DNA of 32,413 bases from Methyloglobulus sp. GTDB taxonomy: Bacteria > Pseudomonadota > Gammaproteobacteria > Methylococcales > Methylomonadaceae. The notes under the pieces are model-generated. The model saw nothing but the letters and a program-made list of their open reading frames with translations. It was not told the DNA's origin and did not search any database. Positions 10,077 through 18,342 of this stretch are shown here, in pieces. The translations under genes were made by a program, and so were the position numbers. The first letter of the stretch is position 1. The number at the start of each line of letters is the position of its first letter. The stretch is taken from NCBI GenBank assembly GCA_009695535.1, contig SHZQ01000006.1, forward strand, positions 1-32,413. The letters run 5' to 3'.

Positions 10077-11327
10077 CTATTTCATTCTATCATTGATGAT
10101 TATCTTGTTTTCCTTATGGTCTGCAAGCGTTGCTTGTTCAATCACCCCAATCAAGTCACCTATTTGCGGCATGGGATTGCCTGATTTAGAAATTCGCGCC
10201 AATAACCTGACTTGTTTGAAGTTAGATAACTTCATATTGGGCAGCATCGATTGTGCATCTGACAGACTAACGGATAAGGGTAATTCCTTCACCTGTTTAC
10301 GCACAATCGCCAATGGCATTTTAGGGCCAGATAAAGCTTGGGCATAGATAAAGACAGTATCATCCGGCTTGGCATTGGCTTGTAATTCGGCAGCCAAACT
10401 GACTTGAATGGCAACAGAAACCCCAGATGATGCGGCAGATTTTGTTGACGATGCCGGCGCGGCATTAGCCAATGCACTTTCAGAATTTACTATTAATTCA
10501 TGGATTTGCTGCTTATCTGGAGACTCAGCGGGTAAAGCCGCTTCTAATTTCCGCAAATAGCCTACCGCCGTTTTCTTATCACCTTGCTGTGCATTTGCCA
10601 TTGCCGCAAACCATAAGCCATTCAGGTTTTTAGGATCGATTGTTAACGCTTTCATTACTAACTCTTGCGGTTTTCCGGCCCAATTATTGTCACTGGATAA
10701 TGCAATAACTTCCGCATAAGGCAACATAACTTCGACCTTTTCTACGGCCAATTCATACGCATGTGCAAAGGCTTCAACAGCTTCTGGAAAACGCTGTAGC
10801 ATCTTGTAAGAACGCCCCAACATCAACCAACCTTCAAGATTTTTGGGTTCTTTCTTCAATTTTTCGGCTAAACCCGCCACCATTTTGTTGATGGCTTCAG
10901 GGCTAGGTGTTGCTGAGTCTGCTGGACCGATTTGTGCCGCTTGCGATGGATCATTACTGCGACTTATGGCTTGATAATCGCCCAATGTCGTATACAACGT
11001 TGCTGATAATGCAGGTATTGCAACAGCCAGCACATAGACTAACCAACGACCTTGGCTATCCGATTTTCTAGATGAATTCGATATTTCAAGATCGTCACTT
11101 AATGCCTGCTCAAGTTCAATAACTTGTTCATCGTACTGTGCTTCGCTTATACCACCGGAAGCTTTATTAGCTTTCAACTCGACGAGTCGATCTCGTGCAA
11201 TTTTGATATTGCGCTGATCCAGATCATCTATCGCTGTGTTGTCGCGCTTGCGCCACAAAGGCGGCAGCACAATTAGAAACGCTATCAATATCATTGCAAC
11301 AGCAGCAAGCCAAAATATGCTATTCAT
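10077..11327 (-). CDS. ccmI: c-type cytochrome biogenesis protein CcmI (TPR)
   Basis: Membrane anchor plus RDRLVELKANKASGGISEAQYDEQVIELEQAL and TPR region; 4-bp overlap with ccmH. Confidence 0.93.
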   Translation of the reverse strand: MNSIFWLAAVAMILIAFLIVLPPLWRKRDNTAIDDLDQRNIKIARDRLVELKANKASGGISEAQYDEQVIELEQALSDDLEISNSSRKSDSQGRWLVYVLAVAIPALSATLYTTLGDYQAISRSNDPSQAAQIGPADSATPSPEAINKMVAGLAEKLKKEPKNLEGWLMLGRSYKMLQRFPEAVEAFAHAYELAVEKVEVMLPYAEVIALSSDNNWAGKPQELVMKALTIDPKNLNGLWFAAMANAQQGDKKTAVGYLRKLEAALPAESPDKQQIHELIVNSESALANAAPASSTKSAASSGVSVAIQVSLAAELQANAKPDDTVFIYAQALSGPKMPLAIVRKQVKELPLSVSLSDAQSMLPNMKLSNFKQVRLLARISKSGNPMPQIGDLIGVIEQATLADHKENKIIINDRMK

Positions 11328-11803
11328 AACTTGTCTCCGTCTTCAACACTGCTTTCAGTGTCCTCTAAAAGCTGACGCATTTTTTCCTGTTTGCCTTTAT
11401 CAAATACTGTAACTGCCGCTTGCTTTTTGCGACGGATAAACCAAAAAATCATCGTAAATCCCGTTAGCAAGAAAGCAATCGGGCCTAACCAAAGCAGGGC
11501 GGTTTTGGTTTTTAAAGGCGGATTATACAAAACAAAATCACCATAACGGTCGGTCATAAACTGGATAATCTCGTCTTTGGATTTGCCTTGCTGTAGCATT
11601 TCAAAGACTTGTCTACGTAAATCACCCGCGAGTTCAGCATTGGAGTCGGCAATGGTCTGGTTTTGGCAGACAAGGCAGCGTAGCTCTGAATTAATCAGCT
11701 CGTAAGTCTTTTGCTGTTCAGGATCGGCAAGTTGATGATCGTCAATTGCGAAGCCTTGGGTAGCAATAAGTAGGATGAATGCAAAAAACCACAGCTTAAT
11801 CAT
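11324..11803 (-). CDS. ccmH: Cytochrome c-type biogenesis protein CcmH
   Basis: ELRCLVCQNQTIADSNAELAGDLRRQV; LRCxxCQ motif and C-terminal TM. Confidence 0.96.
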   Translation of the reverse strand: MIKLWFFAFILLIATQGFAIDDHQLADPEQQKTYELINSELRCLVCQNQTIADSNAELAGDLRRQVFEMLQQGKSKDEIIQFMTDRYGDFVLYNPPLKTKTALLWLGPIAFLLTGFTMIFWFIRRKKQAAVTVFDKGKQEKMRQLLEDTESSVEDGDKL

Positions 11804-12330
11804 AACTCCGCCTGCAATTTGGCAACCAAAGGGAGAAAAATATTTTGCACGTCTTCTTCTGTCACCGGCCCAGTATGCTTGTAGCGGACGATACCTTGCT
11901 TATCCATCACAAAGGTTTCCGGTACGCCATACACGCCCCAATCTATGCCGATCCGGCCATCGGCATCCATCACGCTATCGTTATACGGATTACCCAATGT
12001 TTCCAGCCATTTTTTTGCAGCATCGGGATCGTCCTTATAATTCAAGCCGACGATAATAGCCGCTTGCTGCTGCGCTAACTGATTGATGACCGGATGTTCC
12101 GCTCGGCAAGAAACACACCAGGAAGCCCAGACATTAAACAACCAGACCTTACCTTTCAAGTCGGCGGGTGACAGCTTTTCATTTGGCGCGTTGAGTTTAG
12201 GGGCAGAAAATGCCGGAGCGGGCTTGTTTAGCAAAGGCGAAGGAATTTCGCCAGGCTTACCTTTCAAGCCCAACGCCAAAAACACAGCCAGAACGATGAA
12301 CAATGCCAGTGGGATGATGTACTTAAGCAT
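11800..12330 (-). CDS. ccmG: Thiol:disulfide interchange protein CcmG/DsbE
   Basis: FNVWASWCVSCRAEHP thioredoxin-like active site; WGVYGVPETFVMDKQGIVRYKHTG. Confidence 0.95.
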   Translation of the reverse strand: MLKYIIPLALFIVLAVFLALGLKGKPGEIPSPLLNKPAPAFSAPKLNAPNEKLSPADLKGKVWLFNVWASWCVSCRAEHPVINQLAQQQAAIIVGLNYKDDPDAAKKWLETLGNPYNDSVMDADGRIGIDWGVYGVPETFVMDKQGIVRYKHTGPVTEEDVQNIFLPLVAKLQAEL

Positions 12331-13102
12331 TAGCGTCTTTTAACTTAACAAAGTGTTTAGAATTACTATTTTTATAATCGACATAGTTTAAAGACTTAAC
12401 CAACAAACTTAATTTAGGGAGACCATAATTCCTTGGGTCAAAAGAACTGTCTATTCGATTGAGGTAATTTCCAACTTCGCTCAGATTAGCCCAACCATCG
12501 CCCTCCGATGGCGAATTGATTGCATCAATTATTAGTTTTTTTAATTTTTTGGTCGATGATGTTTTGGGCGGCGATTTCGTAGAATCATTTTTTTCAGCAG
12601 ATGTCGCGATATTTTTGCTTATTTGCTCAACATTATTATTTTCATCTGTTTTATTTTCATCTTCAGTTATGGTTTCAGTAAAAATAAACCTATTACAAGC
12701 CGAACGAAATGCCTCTGGTGTATTTTGTTTTCCTATTCCGATTATCTCTAACCCTGCCTCCCTTAAACGTGTCGCCAATTTAGTAAAGTCGCTATGGCTC
12801 GAGACCAGGAAAAACCCGTTAAATTTCCCCGTATACAATAAATCCATTGCATCAATAATTAATGCTGAATCGGTGGCGTTTCTCCCAACTGTGTAGGCGA
12901 ATTGCTGAATAGGTTGAATAGCATGTTTATTTAATACTTCTTTCCAGCTTTTACTTTGTGGGCTCGTCCAGTCGCCATAACAACGCCTTGATGTCACATC
13001 ACCATATCTTGCCGCCTCTATTAAAATAGCATCTATGGCTTTAGCTTGGGCATTATCAGCATCAATCAATAAAGCAAAACGTTTATTATCATTTATGTTC
13101 AT
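12323..13102 (-). CDS. NYN (PIN-like, LabA/MARF1-type) domain protein with C-terminal OST-HTH/LOTUS domain; putative RNase
   Basis: ALLIDADNAQAKAIDAILIEAARYGDVTSRRCYGDWTSPQSKSWKEVL...QPIQQFAYTVGRNATDSALIIDAMDLLY...VSSHSDFTKLATRLREAG (NYN); DGWANLSEVGNYLNRIDSSFDPRNYGLPKLSLLVKS (OST-HTH). Start set at 13102 (MNINDNKRF). Confidence 0.88.
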   Translation of the reverse strand: MNINDNKRFALLIDADNAQAKAIDAILIEAARYGDVTSRRCYGDWTSPQSKSWKEVLNKHAIQPIQQFAYTVGRNATDSALIIDAMDLLYTGKFNGFFLVSSHSDFTKLATRLREAGLEIIGIGKQNTPEAFRSACNRFIFTETITEDENKTDENNNVEQISKNIATSAEKNDSTKSPPKTSSTKKLKKLIIDAINSPSEGDGWANLSEVGNYLNRIDSSFDPRNYGLPKLSLLVKSLNYVDYKNSNSKHFVKLKDANA

Positions 13103-13280
13103 CGAAATCCTCCAGCATCTTAAAAGCACCTTTAGCACAGCCAAATTTAGGAATTCTTTTTACCATAAGTCTATCCGAGGATTGTTTGGCTAACAGATAA
13201 TCTAAAAAAGACAGTAATTCTTGCTTGAAAGCTTTCGATTGAATTTGTTGTATTTTTAAAGCAATCAATTCCTCGCTCAT
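13089..13280 (-). CDS. DUF2281-type antitoxin-like small protein
   Basis: 63 aa; MSEELIALKIQQIQSKAFKQELLSFLDYLLAKQ...IPKFGCAKGAFKMLEDFDEHK. The PKFGxAKGxFKMxxDFDE tail is the DUF2281 signature; 14-bp overlap with the NYN gene. Confidence 0.8.
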   Translation of the reverse strand: MSEELIALKIQQIQSKAFKQELLSFLDYLLAKQSSDRLMVKRIPKFGCAKGAFKMLEDFDEHK

Positions 13281-13324
13281 TGCTGCTCTTTTCCAATTCG
13301 TTTGATTTACATACTCTGCAATGT

Positions 13325-15274
13325 CTAATCGATTAATGCAGGCTTTTTAGCACTGCGATAACGCTTATCACAAGTCGCACACAATCCACCTATCCCCATG
13401 AATATTGCGCCCAACCATATCCAGCGGATAAAGGCTTTGTAATAAATCCTTAGACTCCACGCGCCTTCGTCTCCTAACGGTTCGCCAATAGCAACAAACA
13501 AATCCCTGAATAATCCGGCATCAATAGCGGCTTCCGTCATAGGCATTTTTTGGACCTGGTAAGTCCGTTTTTGTGGTTCTAGTATGACATCCGGCTTGCC
13601 TTCATGACTCACGGTTATCAAACCTTGTTGGGCAATGTAATTAGGCCCTTGGGCTTGTTTTATACCTTGGAATTTGAATTTATAGCCGGACAATTCGAGT
13701 GTTTCGCCAGGAGCCATGCGACTATCTTTCTCAATACTGTAAACAGAAGTCAAGGTAATACCGACCACAAATACAGCAATCCCAAGATGGGCAATGGTCA
13801 TGCCATAAAATCCTGCTGGTATTTTAGCCAGACGTTCCCATGACAAGCCTTTATCGCCCAGTCGATCAATGAAAGAAAGCGCTGTCATTGCTGCCGTCCA
13901 CAATGCTAAGGTCAATCCCAACGCCGCGGCCCAAGAATAAAACGGCATGAGCAAAGGCAATGCCAGTCCGCCTGCCACACAGCCCAAAATAAACCAGCGC
14001 ACCCTTGAGGTAAGATCACTCAGGCTATCGCGTTTCCAACGTAAAAGCATCCCGCCACCCACGGCAATCGCCAAAGGTGCCATTAATGGGATGAATACGG
14101 CATTAAAATACGGTGGCCCGACTGAAATTTTGCCCATGCCCAGTGCGTCAATTACCAAGGGGTAAAGCGTACCCAGCAATATGCTGGCAGCAGTCACGAC
14201 CAGTAACACATTATTGATGAGAATCACCGATTCCCTAGATACTGGCTCAAAAGTCGCGCTGGATTTAACAGCAGGTGCGCGAACGGCATATAACAATAAA
14301 GAGCCGCCAATAACAATCGCCAAAAAAATCAGGATAAACAAACCCCTGGCTGGATCGCTGGCGAAGGCATGGACTGACGTTAACACACCGGAACGCACGA
14401 GGAACGTCCCTAACAAACTTAATGAAAAGGCAAAAATCGCTAACAAAACCGTCCAGGTTTTAAATACACCGCGTTTTTCTGTCGCCGCTAAGGAATGGAT
14501 TAACGCCGTACCGACTAGCCAAGGCATAAACGAAGCGTTTTCCACAGGATCCCAAAACCACCAACCGCCCCAGCCTAATTCGTAATATGCCCACCAACTG
14601 CCTAGCGCTATACCAATTGTAAGAAACATCCAGGCAACCGTTGTCCACGGCCTAGACCAACGCGCCCAGGCAGCATCGAGACGACCTTGCATCAAAGCGG
14701 CAATCGCAAAAGCAAAAGCCACGGAAAAGCCGACGTAGCCCATGTACAACATGGGTGGATGTATCGCAAGCCCGACATCTTGCAACAAAGGATTCAAATC
14801 CCGACCTTCAACCGGAGCTGGAAACAGGCGCTCAAAAGGGTTTGATGTCAACAGCAAGAACAGGAGGAAGCCGATGGAAATCATACCCATTACACCCAAC
14901 ACTCTGGCAACTGTTGCATCGGGAATGGCTCGGCTGAATCGTGCCACCAAAGCCGTCCAACAACATAGCACTAATGCCCAGAGCAATAACGAACCTTCAT
15001 GCGCACCCCAAACACCTGAAACCAAATACAATACTGGCAAGGCGGTATTTGAATTCATTGCCGCATATTTCACTGAGAAATCATGCGTCAAAAAACTGTA
15101 AGTCAAACAAGCGTAAGAAATTGCTACAAAAAGCAATTGGGCAAAAGCGGCAGGTCTGGCGACCGCTATCCAGCCAGATATGGAACGCGTTGCGCCCACA
15201 ATGGGTGCAATGGCAAGGATAATTGCCATGCACAAGGCGAGTATTAATGAGAAATGTCCAGTCTCAGGAATCAT
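13325..15274 (-). CDS. ccmF: Heme lyase CcmF
   Basis: 649 aa polytopic; WGAHEGSLLLWALVLC and WGGWWFWDPVENASFMPWL (WWD domain). Confidence 0.97.
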   Translation of the reverse strand: MIPETGHFSLILALCMAIILAIAPIVGATRSISGWIAVARPAAFAQLLFVAISYACLTYSFLTHDFSVKYAAMNSNTALPVLYLVSGVWGAHEGSLLLWALVLCCWTALVARFSRAIPDATVARVLGVMGMISIGFLLFLLLTSNPFERLFPAPVEGRDLNPLLQDVGLAIHPPMLYMGYVGFSVAFAFAIAALMQGRLDAAWARWSRPWTTVAWMFLTIGIALGSWWAYYELGWGGWWFWDPVENASFMPWLVGTALIHSLAATEKRGVFKTWTVLLAIFAFSLSLLGTFLVRSGVLTSVHAFASDPARGLFILIFLAIVIGGSLLLYAVRAPAVKSSATFEPVSRESVILINNVLLVVTAASILLGTLYPLVIDALGMGKISVGPPYFNAVFIPLMAPLAIAVGGGMLLRWKRDSLSDLTSRVRWFILGCVAGGLALPLLMPFYSWAAALGLTLALWTAAMTALSFIDRLGDKGLSWERLAKIPAGFYGMTIAHLGIAVFVVGITLTSVYSIEKDSRMAPGETLELSGYKFKFQGIKQAQGPNYIAQQGLITVSHEGKPDVILEPQKRTYQVQKMPMTEAAIDAGLFRDLFVAIGEPLGDEGAWSLRIYYKAFIRWIWLGAIFMGIGGLCATCDKRYRSAKKPALID

Positions 15275-15720
15275 GGATTTTGACCTTGGGCAGGAGTTAT
15301 CTGCTTCTTCAAACTCGCCTTAACTTCCGGTGGCATATAGTTTTCATCATGCTTTGCCAGCACTTCTTCTGCTACAAAAACGCCTTGTGGATTTAACTTG
15401 CCATGCGCGACAATGCCTTGACCTTCCCTGAACAAGTCCGGCAGAATGCCCGTGTATTCAACCGCTACTTCTTTGTTGAAATCGGTCAGCTTAAAACGCA
15501 CCATCATGCCATTATCTGGCCTTTCTACTGAACCCTTGATGACCATGCCGCCTAAGCGGAACAAAGCATCCTTAGGCGCTTTGCCTTCCACCACGTCAGT
15601 CGGTGGGAAAAAATACATCAAATTTTCATTGAAGGATTTCAGCGCGAATGCTGTGGCTATACCTGCACCCAGCACCATCAAGCCAATTAAAATCAGTCGC
15701 TGTCTTCTTGCGGTCTTCAT
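15271..15720 (-). CDS. ccmE: Cytochrome c maturation protein CcmE (heme chaperone)
   Basis: GGMVIKGSVERPDNGMMVRFKLTDFNKEVAVEYTGILPDLFREGQGIVAHGKL; LAKHDENYMPPEV heme-binding motif. Confidence 0.97.
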   Translation of the reverse strand: MKTARRQRLILIGLMVLGAGIATAFALKSFNENLMYFFPPTDVVEGKAPKDALFRLGGMVIKGSVERPDNGMMVRFKLTDFNKEVAVEYTGILPDLFREGQGIVAHGKLNPQGVFVAEEVLAKHDENYMPPEVKASLKKQITPAQGQNP

Positions 15721-15881
15721 AAGTCTTGCCGTTTTTGCTTAAGCGCTTTCTGTCTTAAAAAATTTTTACGTTGGATAATGGGTGTGACCACATTGGCGAG
15801 CAGGACGACCAAGCAAATACCATACGAAGTCCAAACATAAAAACCGTAACCGCCCATAGACAGGAATTCTTGTAGGTTCAA
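15717..15881 (-). CDS. ccmD: Heme exporter protein CcmD (missed by the ORF track)
   Basis: TTG start at 15881: (M)NLQEFLSMGGYGFYVWTSYGICLVVLLANVVTPIIQRKNFLRQKALKQKRQDL*. Single TM with GYGFYVWxSY motif; overlaps the ccmC stop (TTGA) and the ccmE start (ATGA). Confidence 0.9.
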   Translation of the reverse strand: MNLQEFLSMGGYGFYVWTSYGICLVVLLANVVTPIIQRKNFLRQKALKQKRQDL

Positions 15882-16645
15882 AGCCCGCCCTCCTCAGTTG
15901 CTTTCACTTTCACCCATTGAGAATTACGCTCCCGCTGCAATAACTCGACGCGTGCTTGCAATATTAAGGCAATCGCATAATAAACTTTGAACGCTAAGGC
16001 CATAAGAAGCAATGGCGTTAGCATACTCAGATGTATCGACGGCTTGCCCACTTTAGCAACCGTTGGCCCTTGATGCAGGGTATTCCACCATTCAACGGAA
16101 TAATGAATAATCGGGATATTAACCACACCCACCAAAGCTAGAATAGCGACCGCCTTGGAAGCTGTGCGCTTGTCATCAATCGCGCCATACAAACCAATCA
16201 CACCCAAGTACAAAAATAACAAAATTAACTCAGATGTTAAGCGTGCATCCCACACCCACCAGGTCCCCCACATGGGTTTTCCCCATAACGATCCCGTCAC
16301 CAATGCAATGAAGGTGAAACTGGCACCAACAGATGCGCTGCTAATCATCACGACTTCCGCCAGCTTAATGCGCCAAATCAAACCAATTGCTCCAGCAATC
16401 GCCATTACCACATAGATAAATAACGACATCCAGGCAGCGGGCACATGAATGTAGATGATGCGGTAGCTATCCCCTTGCTGGTAATCGGGTGGCGCGAGAT
16501 ATAAGCCGCCATATAGGCCCGTCACGGTTAGCAATAGGAATATGACGACTAACCACGGCATTAAACGCTCAGAAAACGCGTAAAAATGGGGAGGAGAAGC
16601 CATGCGATGAAAAAACCGCACGACCGGATCGGGGACTAGAAACAT
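15878..16645 (-). CDS. ccmC: Heme exporter protein CcmC
   Basis: PPDYQQGDSYRIIYIHVPAAWMS and GTWWVWDARLTSELILLFLYLG (WWD domain). Confidence 0.97.
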   Translation of the reverse strand: MFLVPDPVVRFFHRMASPPHFYAFSERLMPWLVVIFLLLTVTGLYGGLYLAPPDYQQGDSYRIIYIHVPAAWMSLFIYVVMAIAGAIGLIWRIKLAEVVMISSASVGASFTFIALVTGSLWGKPMWGTWWVWDARLTSELILLFLYLGVIGLYGAIDDKRTASKAVAILALVGVVNIPIIHYSVEWWNTLHQGPTVAKVGKPSIHLSMLTPLLLMALAFKVYYAIALILQARVELLQRERNSQWVKVKATEEGGL

Positions 16646-16679
16646 AATCTATAAACTCTAAGGCGGTAACTCAATATCA

Positions 16680-16716
16680 GCTAATCAGCAAGCCGAATCC
16701 TTACAGCTTGCTTAGC
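16680..16716. promoter_or_regulatory. Stem-loop immediately downstream of the diiron ORF, in the ccmC leader
   Basis: GCTAA-tca-GCAAGC-N12-GCTTGC-TTAGC: two stacked arms separated by a 3-nt bulge. No T-run on the transcribed strand, so more like an mRNA stability or processing element than a terminator. Confidence 0.5.
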
Positions 16717-16719
16717 TCA

Positions 16720-17628
16720 TCAAGCCTTACAATACGAAGGAATCCAAGTACGCTCCAGCATATAGTCAGGTACTTCATTAAAATCAAAAGCTTCACCGTC
16801 TTTAATCATCTGTTCAACATTAAACAACTGTCCAACTTCAGGGATGTCATTAAAAAACAACGTGTATAGCGGTTTAACCATCCATTTTGAAACCTTCATC
16901 CCAATTGGACCAATGAAATTTCTACGTTGACCGACATGGGCAACTTCATCAATGGTAATTTCATCCAATAATTCTTTCATGCGCTGACGGACTTCCGGCT
17001 CATCCGCCAAAATGTCATCAAACAAACGATGTAAGTGGAAATAATAGGTCACGCCCATCAGTTCGGTAACAAACGCTGGTGAGTCCATTATAAAGCCAGG
17101 GAATTTAGGGAATTGCTCATAAACCCATTCTTTCCACGGTGACAAAGGCATCCATTCAATCTTGTCCAGACCACAGGTACGTAGCATTTCATCAAAAAGC
17201 CGCCAATGGCAAAATTCTTCCGCCAAATGTACACGACTGATTTTATCTTCCACGGAATGTGAGTTCGCCATATCAGGCACGACATCCCACGCACCTTTGA
17301 TTCCGACCCACTCATGTCGGGCGAATTTGTACATGCCTGTTAACATTAAAGTCATGCGATCCAAAGATTTAGGATCGTCTTTCATTTCGATATAGTTGCG
17401 ATAAAACGCATCGGGATTAGCTAACGGCTTACGTAGCTTTACAGGATTGTCTTTAAAGTTTTTAAGCTTGGCGCGTTTCTTTGCCAAATCCTTCTCAGCT
17501 TCAAGCAGCTCACCCCCATGATGTTGAGTAAACTGCCAGTAATCTTCAAAATTGTCCTTTCTTTGCTGCTCAGTCGCCACAGTAAAGATGGAAAGATATT
17601 TGCCCATACCCATATTGACACACTCCAA
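16720..17628 (-). CDS. Predicted ferritin-like/AurF-like diiron protein inserted between ccmB and ccmC
   Basis: 302 aa (MGMGKYLSIF at 17613 is an alternative start). Two metal-ligand motif sets: E(HEWVG)-X30-EEFCH and E(TELMG)-X37-DEVAH. Confidence 0.7.
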   Translation of the reverse strand: MECVNMGMGKYLSIFTVATEQQRKDNFEDYWQFTQHHGGELLEAEKDLAKKRAKLKNFKDNPVKLRKPLANPDAFYRNYIEMKDDPKSLDRMTLMLTGMYKFARHEWVGIKGAWDVVPDMANSHSVEDKISRVHLAEEFCHWRLFDEMLRTCGLDKIEWMPLSPWKEWVYEQFPKFPGFIMDSPAFVTELMGVTYYFHLHRLFDDILADEPEVRQRMKELLDEITIDEVAHVGQRRNFIGPIGMKVSKWMVKPLYTLFFNDIPEVGQLFNVEQMIKDGEAFDFNEVPDYMLERTWIPSYCKA

Positions 17629-17661
17629 CTTGCTTTTATAAAACGTCCATTTTACGGGAAT

Positions 17662-18342
17662 TTAGGAATTTATACTCATTTTTAGTGCAGCAGCCGTTGG
17701 CCACGGCGCTAACACCAATGCCATTAGTAACATTGAAATCAGAATATTGATTTGTGCAGTGACAGGTAAGCCCGTGCTTGCCATCTCGACTGCGTTGCTG
17801 GCAAAAATCAACACCGGAACATACAAAGGCAGCACCAACAAAGACAAAATCATGCCGCCACGGCGTAAGCCCACCGTTAAAGCAACGCCCACTGCACCTA
17901 TCAAACTTAATATCGGCGTTCCTAACAGCAATGTTATCAGCAGAATGCTTAAGGACTGATTAGGCATTCCCAAAAAAACTGCCAACAAGGGCGCAACTAT
18001 CAACAAAGGCAAGCCCGTCGTCAGCCAATGTGCCGTTATTTTGCCTAAAACAAGAATCGACGTTGGATACGGACTGAGCAAAATCTGCTCAAGTGAGCCA
18101 TCATCAAAATCAGAACGGAACAGGCTATCCAACGACAACATGGTTGCCAGCAAAGCCGAAACCCAGATGATACCAGGCGCAATGGCTTGTAACAATTTAG
18201 GTTGTGCGCCGATGCCCAGTGGGAATAAGGTGATGACGAGGATAAAAAACAGCACCGGATTGGCAATCTCCGAGCGTCGCCGCATCGCCAGCACCAAATC
18301 ACGGCGAACAATTGCGGAAAACGCATCAAACAGTGCCATCAA
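17662..18342 (-). CDS. ccmB: Heme exporter protein CcmB
   Basis: 226 aa polytopic; RRDLVLAMRRRSEIANPVLFFILVITLFPLGIG; RSDFDDGSLEQILLSPYP. Confidence 0.96.
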   Translation of the reverse strand: MMALFDAFSAIVRRDLVLAMRRRSEIANPVLFFILVITLFPLGIGAQPKLLQAIAPGIIWVSALLATMLSLDSLFRSDFDDGSLEQILLSPYPTSILVLGKITAHWLTTGLPLLIVAPLLAVFLGMPNQSLSILLITLLLGTPILSLIGAVGVALTVGLRRGGMILSLLVLPLYVPVLIFASNAVEMASTGLPVTAQINILISMLLMALVLAPWPTAAALKMSINS

